Notes under the pieces: model-generated
What the model saw: only the letters and a program-made list of their open reading frames with translations
Databases searched by the model: none
Told to the model about the DNA's origin: nothing
Shown: piece after piece, positions 14,207 to 19,984 of the stretch
Layout: the number at the start of each line of letters is the position of its first letter
Numbering within the stretch: the stretch's first letter is position 1
Origin: Thermoleophilia bacterium
Lineage (GTDB): Bacteria; Actinomycetota; Thermoleophilia; Gaiellales; Gaiellaceae
Reading direction: 5' to 3'
NCBI GenBank assembly: GCA_025933895.1
Contig: JAICZB010000015.1
Coordinates: 1-19,984 of the forward strand
DNA length: 19,984 bases
Program-made: the position numbers and the translations under genes

Positions 14207-15205
14207 CTACTGAGGCGGGCCGCTTTCCGGCGTGATCGTGCCGGTCTGGGCGGTGCCGCTCGTGTCAGTCCAGCCGATCGGGACGGCCTTGCCGGGTACG
14301 AGGGAGAGGACTGCCCGGCGGACGTCGGTGCTCGACGCGATCGCCACGCCGTTGAGAGAGTTGATCACGTCGCCCGCGACGAGACCGGCCGCATCGGCCG
14401 GCTTGCCCGGCACGAGCCGTGTGATCTGGGCGCCGCCGACGACGTTCCTCAGCTCGACGCCGAGGAACGCCGTCGGGCCGATGTGGACGATCGAGTTCGG
14501 TCTGCCGCTCTCGATCCGGCGCGCGAGCTGGAGCGCATACCTGATCGGGATCGCGAAGCCTCGACGGGCGCCCGTGACGGAGCCGGCCGTCACGATGCCG
14601 AGGACGCGGTTCCGGGCGTCCTCGAGCGGCCCGCCGGAGTAGCCGGGCACGACGGGCGCATTCGTCGCGATCAGGTTGTTCAGCGTCTCGGACTCGCCGG
14701 TCTCGTCCCTGGCGACGATCTGCTGGTGGAGGGCGATGATCCGGCCGTGTGCCGCCTTGGGCGGTCCGCCGCGCCCTTGCGCGTTCCCGCGGGCGACGAC
14801 CCGCTGGCCGACGCGCACACGCAGACCGCCGCCGAGCCTGACCGTTCGCAGGCCCGACGCATGCGCCAGCTGCAACACCGCGACGTCGCGCGAGACCGAG
14901 TAGCCGACGACCGTGGCCGAGTACTTGCGGTGGGTCACCACGTCCACGACCTTGAAATTCGTCGCGCCGCTGATCACGTGGTTGTTCGTCAGGACCTCGC
15001 CCGAGCGGGAGAGGATCATCCCCGTCCCCGCGGCGATCCCGTTCTCGTAGCCGAGCGTCGTGTAGATGTCGACGATGCCGACGTTCCGACCGGCCTTGCG
15101 CGCAGGGTGAGTGGAGTGCCCGGCGGCGCCGGCCGGAGAGGCGGCTACGACCGGCGCCAGCGTCGCCAGGACGGCGAGCAGGAGGCGTCGCGTCACGCCG
15201 GGCAC
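14207..15205 (-). CDS. Secreted trypsin-like serine protease with PDZ domain (HtrA/DegP type)
   Basis: 332-residue exported protease. A signal peptide at 1-28 (RRLLLAVLATLAPVVAA, then AGAA) suggests release outside the membrane. The trypsin-like domain carries the triad His76 (LTNNHVISG), Asp107 (SRDVAVLQL) and Ser190 (VPGYSGGPL; Tyr where GNSGG has Asn). A PDZ domain at about 240-325 (FLGVEL to AGLVAGDVINSLNG) would bind C-terminal peptides of misfolded or signalling proteins. The role is probably envelope protein quality control, by family. The start is GTG at 15205; the nearby ATG at 15213 is out of frame. TTGGAC and TGATCT upstream make a plausible promoter nine bases before the start. 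It diverges from the DUF6328-like gene. Confidence 0.92.
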   Translation of the reverse strand: MPGVTRRLLLAVLATLAPVVAASPAGAAGHSTHPARKAGRNVGIVDIYTTLGYENGIAAGTGMILSRSGEVLTNNHVISGATNFKVVDVVTHRKYSATVVGYSVSRDVAVLQLAHASGLRTVRLGGGLRVRVGQRVVARGNAQGRGGPPKAAHGRIIALHQQIVARDETGESETLNNLIATNAPVVPGYSGGPLEDARNRVLGIVTAGSVTGARRGFAIPIRYALQLARRIESGRPNSIVHIGPTAFLGVELRNVVGGAQITRLVPGKPADAAGLVAGDVINSLNGVAIASSTDVRRAVLSLVPGKAVPIGWTDTSGTAQTGTITPESGPPQ

Positions 15206-15214
15206 GGAAGCATG

Positions 15215-15242
15215 AGATCAGGCACGGATGAGTCGGGTCCAA
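15215..15242 (-). promoter_or_regulatory. Promoter of the HtrA-type protease gene
   Basis: Minus strand: TTGGAC (complement of 15237-15242), 16-bp spacer, TGATCT (complement of 15215-15220), then nine bases to the GTG. A -35 is visible here, unlike at most starts in the window. Confidence 0.4.
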
Positions 15243-15292
15243 GAGATCTGAAAGCGGGCTGTAAGGCTGGTTCGGCCAATCCGGCAAAGAGC

Positions 15293-15322
15293 TTTAACGG
15301 TGCGGCCCGGACGCAGTACCGT
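15293..15322 (+). promoter_or_regulatory. Promoter of the DUF6328-like gene, leaderless
   Basis: TTTAAC (15293-15298), 18-bp spacer, TACCGT (15317-15322), then six bases to ATG, so initiation should fall on or next to the start codon. Confidence 0.5.
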
Positions 15323-15328
15323 CCACGC

Positions 15329-15808
15329 ATGGACGAGCCGCATCCGGACGACGAGACGCCGAAGGAGCGGGCCAATCGCGAGCTGATCGAGCTGCTGAAC
15401 GAGCTGCGGGTCGTGCTCCCCGGCGTCACCGTGCTCCTCGCGTTCCTCCTGGCGGTTCCCTTCGCGAACGGCTGGACGCGGGTCACCGAGTTCCAGCGTG
15501 ACGTGTTCGTGGTCGCGTTCCTTTCGACGGCCGTGTCGGTCGCGCTCCTGACCGCCCCGAGCTCGTACCACCGGCTCCGCTTCCGGCACGGCGACAAGGA
15601 GCACATGCTCAAGGTCGGCAACCGGCTGTCGATCGCCGGGATCACCGCCTCGGCGGTCTCGCTCGAGGCGGTCGTGATCCTCGTGATGGACGCCGTCGTC
15701 TCGAAGGGAGCCGCGATCGCGGCCGCCGCCTCGCTGTTCGCGGTCGTCGCGTCGCTCTGGTACGGGCTGCCGCTCCTGGCCGCGCTCAGAGATCGATCCG
15801 CTCGATGA
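15329..15808 (+). CDS. DUF6328-like membrane protein
   Basis: 159-residue membrane protein resembling the actinobacterial DUF6328 family (function unknown). A polar N-terminus leads into RELIELLNELRVVLPGVTVL, the family's most recognisable segment, then a first helix (LLAFLLAVPFANG), FQRDVFVVAFLSTAVSVALL, the motif APSSYHRLRFRHGDKEH between helices 2 and 3, and two further hydrophobic helices. Four transmembrane segments in total, with N- and C-termini probably cytoplasmic. The ATG at 15329 follows TACCGT by six bases with no Shine-Dalgarno, so it is probably leaderless. Its last 23 nt overlap the end of the cyclophilin gene on the opposite strand. Confidence 0.85.
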   Translation: MDEPHPDDETPKERANRELIELLNELRVVLPGVTVLLAFLLAVPFANGWTRVTEFQRDVFVVAFLSTAVSVALLTAPSSYHRLRFRHGDKEHMLKVGNRLSIAGITASAVSLEAVVILVMDAVVSKGAAIAAAASLFAVVASLWYGLPLLAALRDRSAR

Positions 15809-16238
15809 CGACGTCCTCGCGCGGGCGGTCCGCGGCGCCGGTCTCGACCTGGGAGATCGCGTCGACGACGTCCATGCCGTCCGTGACCTGCCCGAACACG
15901 GTGTGTTTCCCGTTGAGCCACGAGCACTCGTCGGCGGTCACGATGAAGAACTGGCTGCCGTTGGTGTTCGGGCCGGCGTTCGCCATCGCGAGCGCGCCGC
16001 GCACGACCGGGTGGTCGTTGAACTCGTCGTCGAAGCTGTAGCCGGGGCCGCCCGTGCCGGTGCCCGTCGGGTCGCCGCCCTGGATCATGAAGTCCGGGAT
16101 CACGCGGTGGAAGATGACGCCGTCGTAGAACCTGTCCGCGGCGAGCTTGCGGAAGTTCTCGACGGTGTTCGGTGCCTCGCCGTCGAACAGCTCGACCGCG
16201 ATCGGACCGTGGTTCGTATGAAGTGTGGCTTCGCTCAT
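15786..16238 (-). CDS. Peptidyl-prolyl cis-trans isomerase, cyclophilin type
   Basis: 150-residue single-domain cyclophilin, probably cytosolic since no signal peptide is seen. It catalyses cis-trans isomerisation of X-Pro bonds during folding. Signature FHRVIPDFMIQGGDPTGTG includes the catalytic Arg; NTNGSQFFI and WLNGKHTVFGQV follow in the usual order. The length is that of the short bacterial cyclophilins. Its ATG overlaps the TGA of the preceding 101-residue ORF (ATGA on the minus strand), so the two are probably a translationally coupled operon. The gene ends 23 nt inside the DUF6328-like gene. Confidence 0.95.
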   Translation of the reverse strand: MSEATLHTNHGPIAVELFDGEAPNTVENFRKLAADRFYDGVIFHRVIPDFMIQGGDPTGTGTGGPGYSFDDEFNDHPVVRGALAMANAGPNTNGSQFFIVTADECSWLNGKHTVFGQVTDGMDVVDAISQVETGAADRPREDVVIERIDL

Positions 16239-16540
16239 TGCGGCGGAACGCTATCGGCCAGCGGCTCGAGCGCGCCGGCGGTTGGTGCAAGCGATCCGTC
16301 GGCGAGGCTCTGGACGACCTCCCGCAGCAGCGCGCGGGCGGCGTCGACGTCGTCCGCGGAGAGGACGGTCGCCACGCCGGCGAGGTGCTCGCCGCGTCCC
16401 TCGTCCCAGAGCTCGAGCACGACCGTGTCGAGCTCACGGCGCGGGATGTAGGAGTCCTCGGCGAGGCCGACCCGAACCGCGACGACGCGTCCGTCCGGCA
16501 GCGTCGTCTCCTGCTCGAGCGGTTCGCCGCGGAGGGACAT
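16235..16540 (-). CDS. Hypothetical protein (101 aa), coupled to the cyclophilin
   Basis: Small soluble protein starting MSLRGEPLEQETTLPDGRVV, with a beta-rich first half (VVAVRVGLAEDSYIPRRELDTVVLELWDE) and a helical second half (SADDVDAARALLREVVQSL). I recognise no family. The evidence that it is real is the ATGA overlap with the cyclophilin start, which implies coupled translation, and the sequence CAGAAT six bases before its own ATG at 16540, a weak -10 that would make it leaderless. It could be an accessory protein of the isomerase, but nothing in the sequence proves that. Confidence 0.7.
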   Translation of the reverse strand: MSLRGEPLEQETTLPDGRVVAVRVGLAEDSYIPRRELDTVVLELWDEGRGEHLAGVATVLSADDVDAARALLREVVQSLADGSLAPTAGALEPLADSVPPQ

Positions 16541-16617
16541 CGGTGCATTCTGCCGGGGGTGGGTCGGCTCGAAACCACGGCGGCCTAATGCACATCAAGC
16601 CTCTAGGACCCCTGCTC

Positions 16618-16641
16618 CGCGAATTTGCGCCGAACGGCCCA
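16618..16641 (+). promoter_or_regulatory. Copy C of the GCCGRACGGCCCAT motif
   Basis: Third copy: GCGAATTTGC then GCCGAACGGCCCAT, about 36 bp before the preferred GTG start of the CAP-domain gene, a spacing close to that of copy A. The last base pairs contain an ATG (16641) which an ORF finder may take as the gene start, but the AT is part of the repeated motif in all three copies. Confidence 0.55.
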
Positions 16642-16676
16642 TGGCGCTTCTCCTCCGCAGCCGCGACCGTGTGGGC

Positions 16677-17213
16677 GTGAACGGCGCGAGAGCAACCCGC
16701 CTCGCGATCGCCGCCGCGCTGGTCGCCGCGACCGGGCTCCTCGCGGCTTCCGCGTTCGCGACGAGCCGCTCCGAGAAGAGCTTGCCGGCGCTGAATCGGC
16801 AGGTCCTGGCGGCCGTGAACCGGTTCCGCGTCGCGCACGGGCTCGTCGCGCTGCGCGAGTCGCCGGCCCTCGACCGCTCGGCGCGTCAGCACTCGCTCGA
16901 GATGGGGAAGCTCGGCTACTTCGGCCACGCCTCGGCCGACGGCACCGCCTTCTGGAGACGGATCGGCCACTACTACGGCGCCGGTCGGTACACGTACTGG
17001 TCGGTGGGCGAGAACCTCCTCTGGGCCGCGCCGGGCGTCAGCGCCGGAAGAGCGATGAAGATGTGGATCGCGAGCCCCGAGCATCTCCGGAACCTGGAGT
17101 CCGCGCGGTGGCGGCAGATCGGCGTCTCAGCGGTTCGTGTCGTGCGCGCTCCTGGCGTCTTTCACAACCTGCGCGTCACGATCATCACCACCGACTTCGG
17201 CGTCCGGCGCTAG
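16677..17213 (+). CDS. Secreted CAP-domain (SCP/PR-1-like) protein
   Basis: About 178 residues with an N-terminal signal peptide (ATRLAIAAALVAATGLLAA, SAFA) and a CAP/SCP domain (PF00188). Typical motifs are VNRFRVAHGLVALRESPALD, YFGHASADG, SVGENLLW, MWIASPEHLRNLES and IGVSAV in order, with the His of FGH and GEN-Glu as candidate cavity residues. Bacterial members are secreted, of varied and mostly unknown function. The ORF is open from ATG 16641, but that ATG lies within motif C, so GTG at 16677 (or 16671) is preferred and still leaves a complete signal peptide. Its last 87 nt overlap the flippase-like gene on the minus strand; the conserved CAP core extends into this overlap. Confidence 0.85.
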   Translation: MNGARATRLAIAAALVAATGLLAASAFATSRSEKSLPALNRQVLAAVNRFRVAHGLVALRESPALDRSARQHSLEMGKLGYFGHASADGTAFWRRIGHYYGAGRYTYWSVGENLLWAAPGVSAGRAMKMWIASPEHLRNLESARWRQIGVSAVRVVRAPGVFHNLRVTIITTDFGVRR

Positions 17214-18239
17214 CGTCCCGCTCCCGTCAGGCGCGCGGCGCTGCAGGTGGTACAGCGCGACCGCGGCGGGACCGAGCGGCAGCCAGAGGTTGAAGACGCG
17301 GTAGGCGAAGACGGCGAGGACGGCCGCGGGCAGGCGGTAGCCGACCCAGGTGAGAGCGAACGGCAGGAGAGCCTCGACGGCCCCGGCGCCGGCCAGCGGC
17401 AGGGTCCGCCGCGTCAGCGCGTAACCGGTCGCGTAGCCCACGACGACCGCCGTCACCGACGGTGCGTCGCGCGTGAACGCGGCGAGGCAGACCCAGAGGA
17501 CGAACACCTCGGCGGCCCAGTAGACCGCCATGCCGGTGAAGGCGGCCGCGCCGTGTCGCCGCGGCGACGCCACGATCTGCCCGACGACGGTGATCGCCTC
17601 GAGCGGCGGGCCGAGCACCTTCTTCAGGCGGCCGCGACAGATCCACTTGCGGTACCGGACGGCGACCAGCGCGAGCGCCGTCCCCGCCGGCACGCCGATC
17701 GTCCAGGAGAGCGTCACGGCACGTTGCGCGTGCGGGTCGTCGAGGAGGAGGAAGATCGCGCAGACGAGCGCGCCGGTCGCGAGGACCGCGTACTCGAGCG
17801 AGCCGAGGCCGAGGACCCGGATCCGCGCCTCCTCCGAGGGGACCCCGAGATCCTCGAGCGCCTCGATGTCGACCGCGAAGCCGCCGCGCGGAAAGAACAT
17901 CCCGAAGCCGGCCGCGACGATTGCGCCCGCCCGCAGCGTGCCGAGCTTGACGCTGCGGCCCACGTTGGCGACCTCGCGATAGGCGAACGTGTAGCCGATG
18001 TTCGCGGCGACGGCGCCCGCGACCGCGAAGGGGAACCAGTACGTGTTCGCGTGCCGGACGTGCGAGGCGACGGCCACGTAACCAGCCGCCCCGGCGACGA
18101 GGATCGCCGCGATCAGCGACAGCGCGCCCGCGAGGATCATCAGCATCACGACGTGGTGCGGCTCGTGCTCGCGGTGGTGGGCGAAGAGGACCCGGAAAGG
18201 GCCGCGCCGCCACACGCGCAGAGCCGTCTGCCGCGTCAC
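17127..18239 (-). CDS. Lysylphosphatidylglycerol synthase TM/flippase-like membrane protein
   Basis: 370-residue polytopic membrane protein resembling the UPF0104/LPG_synthase_TM family (PF03706), which includes the flippase part of MprF and glycolipid-associated transporters. Many hydrophobic helices are visible, and the C-terminal family motif PLAGAGAVEALLPFALTWVG is followed by FAYRVFNLWLPLG. There is no soluble aminoacyltransferase domain, so lipid lysinylation is not expected; a lipid transport role is inferred only. The start GTG at 18239 lies 33 bases after tRNA-Arg on the same strand; longer readings run through the tRNA and are artefacts. The final 30 or so residues after LQRRAP are polar and antisense to the CAP-domain gene. 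Confidence 0.82.
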   Translation of the reverse strand: MTRQTALRVWRRGPFRVLFAHHREHEPHHVVMLMILAGALSLIAAILVAGAAGYVAVASHVRHANTYWFPFAVAGAVAANIGYTFAYREVANVGRSVKLGTLRAGAIVAAGFGMFFPRGGFAVDIEALEDLGVPSEEARIRVLGLGSLEYAVLATGALVCAIFLLLDDPHAQRAVTLSWTIGVPAGTALALVAVRYRKWICRGRLKKVLGPPLEAITVVGQIVASPRRHGAAAFTGMAVYWAAEVFVLWVCLAAFTRDAPSVTAVVVGYATGYALTRRTLPLAGAGAVEALLPFALTWVGYRLPAAVLAVFAYRVFNLWLPLGPAAVALYHLQRRAPDGSGTLAPDAEVGGDDRDAQVVKDARSAHDTNR

Positions 18240-18271
18240 CGTCTGCTTGTTCCCACGGCAGCCACGAGAAA

Positions 18272-18344
18272 TGCGCCCGGGAGGATTCGAACCTCCGACC
18301 CGCGGATTAGAAGTCCGCCGCTCTGTCCACTGAGCTACGGGCGC
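18272..18344 (-). tRNA. tRNA-Arg (anticodon TCT)
   Basis: Minus-strand cloverleaf: acceptor GCGCCCG/CGGGCGC, anticodon stem GCGGA/TCCGC with loop CTTCTAA (anticodon TCT), T-loop TTCGAAT, discriminator A. CCA is not encoded. TACCCT (complement of 18353-18358) is a likely -10 element, eight bases upstream. Confidence 0.97.
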
Positions 18345-18352
18345 CCGTTGGA

Positions 18353-18383
18353 AGGGTAGATCGTTCCCTCTCATGGGTAGGGT
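18353..18383. promoter_or_regulatory. Divergent promoter region of tRNA-Arg and the M32 carboxypeptidase
   Basis: Minus strand: TACCCT at 18358-18353 for tRNA-Arg. Plus strand: TAGGGT at 18378-18383, seven bases before ATG 18391, fitting a leaderless mRNA. TAGATC (18357-18362) is an alternative -10 for ATG 18373. Confidence 0.35.
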
Positions 18384-18390
18384 GCCGCGG

Positions 18391-19875
18391 ATGGCGGACG
18401 CGCTGGAGCGGCTGAAGGAGCGCCTAGGGGAGGTCACGGACCTCGGCAAGGCCACGCGCATCTTGTCCTGGGACCAGCAGACGATGATGCCGCCGGCCGG
18501 CACCGGTCATCGCGCCGACCAGATGGCGACCGTGCAACGCCTCGCGCACGAGCGCTTCACGGACCCCGAGGTCGGGCGGATGCTCGACGAGCTGAGGCCG
18601 CTCGAGGAGTCGCTCGATCCGGACTCCGACGACGCGACGCTGATCGCACTCACCCGCCGCGACTACGAGAAGGCGGTGAACGTGCCGGCCTCGCTGCGGG
18701 CGGCCATGACCCACGCCGCAGCCGAGGCGCGGCCGGTCTGGGTGAAGGCGAAGACGGAGTCGGACTTCGCGTCGTTCCTCCCTTCCCTCGAGCGGATCGT
18801 CGAGTTGAAGCTCCAGTACGTCGATTGCGTCGCAAACGGCGCTGCCGAGCGGTACGACGTGCTCCTCGACGACTACGAGCCGCAGACGACGACCGCGGAG
18901 GTACGCGCGCTCTTCGAGGAGTTGAAGCCGCCGCTCGTCGAGCTGATCGCCGAGCTGCGCGAGCGGGACGTGGACGACTCGTTCCTGCACGGGGACTTCC
19001 CGCCCGACCGTCAGCGCGCGCTCTCACACGAGGTGATCGAGCTGTTCGGACACCGGCCCGACAGCTGGCGGATCGACCCGACCGAGCATCCGTTCGCCTC
19101 GGGCGCGGGCCGTGACGACGTCCGGATCACGACGAACTACCACCCGGACTCGCTCGAGTCGCTCTTCTCGACGATGCACGAGTACGGCCACGGCCTCTAC
19201 AGCCACCAGCAGCCGAAGCACCTCGAGCGGCTGCCGACCGGCGGGCCGTGCTCGCTCGGGATCCACGAGTCGCAGAGCCGGCTCTGGGAGAACCTCGTCG
19301 GCCGCAGCCTCCCGTTCTGGCGCCGCTTCTATCCGCGCCTTCAGGAGACGTACCCCGAGCAGTTCTCGGACGTCGACCTGGCGCGCTTCCACGCCGGAAT
19401 CCACGCCGTCCGGCCCGGGCTGATCCGCATCCAGGCCGACGAGGTGACCTACGGCATGCACGTGATGCTCCGCTTCGAGCTCGAGCAGGACATCGTCGAG
19501 GGCCGCGTCGAGTTGCGCGACCTGCCGCAGCGCTGGAACGAGAAGATGTGGGACTACCTAGGCGTCGAGGTGCCCGACGACGGGCACGGCGTCCTGCAGG
19601 ACGTCCACTGGTCGGGCGGCTCGATCGGCTACTTCTCGACGTACCTCATCGGGACGGTCGCCTCGGTGCAGATCTGGGAGGCCGTGGGGCGGGACGTGCC
19701 CGAGCTCGAGGAACACGTCGGCGCCGGCGAGTTCACTCCGCTGCGAACCTGGCTCGGCGAGCACGTGCACGCGCTCGGCAGCAAGTTCTCTCCGCAGGAG
19801 ACGCTCCGGCGCGCGACCGGCTCGACGATCGCCGCGCAGCCGTATCTCGATTACCTCCGCCGGACGTACGCGTAG
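18391..19875 (+). CDS. Carboxypeptidase M32 (Taq carboxypeptidase family)
   Basis: Cytosolic zinc metallocarboxypeptidase of family M32 (PF02074), about 494 residues, normal length. It removes C-terminal residues from peptides. The zinc site is HEYGH at 263-267 (within TMHEYGHGLYSHQ) with the third ligand Glu293 in GIHESQSRLWEN. The family motif ADEVTYGMHVMLRFELE and the C-terminal GYFSTYLIG are present, as is LSWDQQTMMPP near the N-terminus. The ATG at 18391 (MADALERLKERL) fits the family start best; an in-frame ATG at 18373 adds six residues. A stretch of about 100 bases follows with no further gene until the partial one at the window's edge. Confidence 0.95.
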   Translation: MADALERLKERLGEVTDLGKATRILSWDQQTMMPPAGTGHRADQMATVQRLAHERFTDPEVGRMLDELRPLEESLDPDSDDATLIALTRRDYEKAVNVPASLRAAMTHAAAEARPVWVKAKTESDFASFLPSLERIVELKLQYVDCVANGAAERYDVLLDDYEPQTTTAEVRALFEELKPPLVELIAELRERDVDDSFLHGDFPPDRQRALSHEVIELFGHRPDSWRIDPTEHPFASGAGRDDVRITTNYHPDSLESLFSTMHEYGHGLYSHQQPKHLERLPTGGPCSLGIHESQSRLWENLVGRSLPFWRRFYPRLQETYPEQFSDVDLARFHAGIHAVRPGLIRIQADEVTYGMHVMLRFELEQDIVEGRVELRDLPQRWNEKMWDYLGVEVPDDGHGVLQDVHWSGGSIGYFSTYLIGTVASVQIWEAVGRDVPELEEHVGAGEFTPLRTWLGEHVHALGSKFSPQETLRRATGSTIAAQPYLDYLRRTYA

Positions 19876-19962
19876 CCGATCCCGCTACGGCCGGGACCCG
19901 GAAGAGAGGCCACGCATAGGTCTGGGACCTCCGGGTAGGCGCTGCGGCAACCGAAACCGACC

Positions 19963-19969
19963 AAGGAGG
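19963..19969 (+). promoter_or_regulatory. Strong Shine-Dalgarno of the gene running off the window
   Basis: AAGGAGG, seven bases before GTG 19977. It is a near-perfect anti-16S complement, in contrast with most starts in this window. Confidence 0.7.
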
Positions 19970-19976
19970 GGTCAAC

Positions 19977-19984
19977 GTGGCTGA
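19977..19984 (+). CDS. Start of a further gene (partial, product unknown)
   Basis: GTG GCT GA at the window edge after a consensus Shine-Dalgarno. Only two full codons are visible, so nothing can be said about the product. The GTG start and its spacing from AAGGAGG make this a likely real gene rather than chance. Confidence 0.5.

Noticed and set aside
18240..18503. Upstream extension of the flippase-like gene to 18503
   Set aside because: It reads through tRNA-Arg; the peptide AQWTERRTSNPRVGGSNPP is a well-known translation artefact of tRNA genes.
1..19984. CRISPR arrays, insertion sequences, phage or integrase genes
   Set aside because: No regularly spaced repeats, transposase, integrase or terminal inverted repeats were seen on either strand.

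Overview
The window is very GC-rich, densely packed chromosomal DNA. Codon use (strong G/C third positions, GTG and TTG starts), the mix of protein families and the many transcripts that look leaderless suggest a high-GC actinobacterium, possibly of the Thermoleophilia/Gaiellales type. That placement is an inference; there is no rRNA or other decisive marker here. I see no phage, transposon, CRISPR or obvious island. It reads as core and house-keeping genome with some unusual details.

Layout. 1-2000: a serine hydrolase, a convergent cyclic-nucleotide-binding protein with an unclear start behind a 41-residue acidic ORF, a 53-residue hypothetical protein, and thioredoxin. 2026-6017: isoleucyl-tRNA synthetase (ileS) facing ispH, with the two stop codons sharing one CTAG. 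6018-6319: a non-coding stretch with four consecutive hairpins, the last a good intrinsic terminator. 6320-10446: a two-gene signalling operon, a five-GAF/PAS histidine kinase coupled by ATGA to a stand-alone receiver protein. 10430-11728: a 5'-nucleotidase-type metallophosphoesterase lacking the usual catalytic His. 11775-14167: tRNA-Pro(TGG), a YihY/BrkB membrane protein, CtaG, tRNA-Gly(TCC) and a SnoaL-like gene broken by an in-frame TAG. 14207-16540: a secreted HtrA-type protease with a PDZ domain, a DUF6328-like membrane protein, and a coupled pair made of a 101-residue hypothetical protein and a cyclophilin. 16677-19984: a secreted CAP-domain protein, a flippase-like (LPG synthase TM family) membrane protein, tRNA-Arg(TCT), an M32 carboxypeptidase, and the first codons of a further gene with a strong Shine-Dalgarno.

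Themes. (1) Genes are arranged as convergent pairs whose ends overlap, by 4 to 92 nt, so little room is left for terminators. (2) Several starts lack a Shine-Dalgarno and have a TANNNT-like -10 element 6-9 nt upstream, as expected for leaderless or near-leaderless mRNAs. (3) A 24-bp partly palindromic motif (core GCCGRACGGCCCAT) occurs three times, always on the + strand and between genes: before the 53-residue protein, before the hairpin region that precedes the histidine kinase, and before the CAP protein. This motif and the hairpin cluster are the best candidates here for something undescribed: a small regulon plus a structured RNA.
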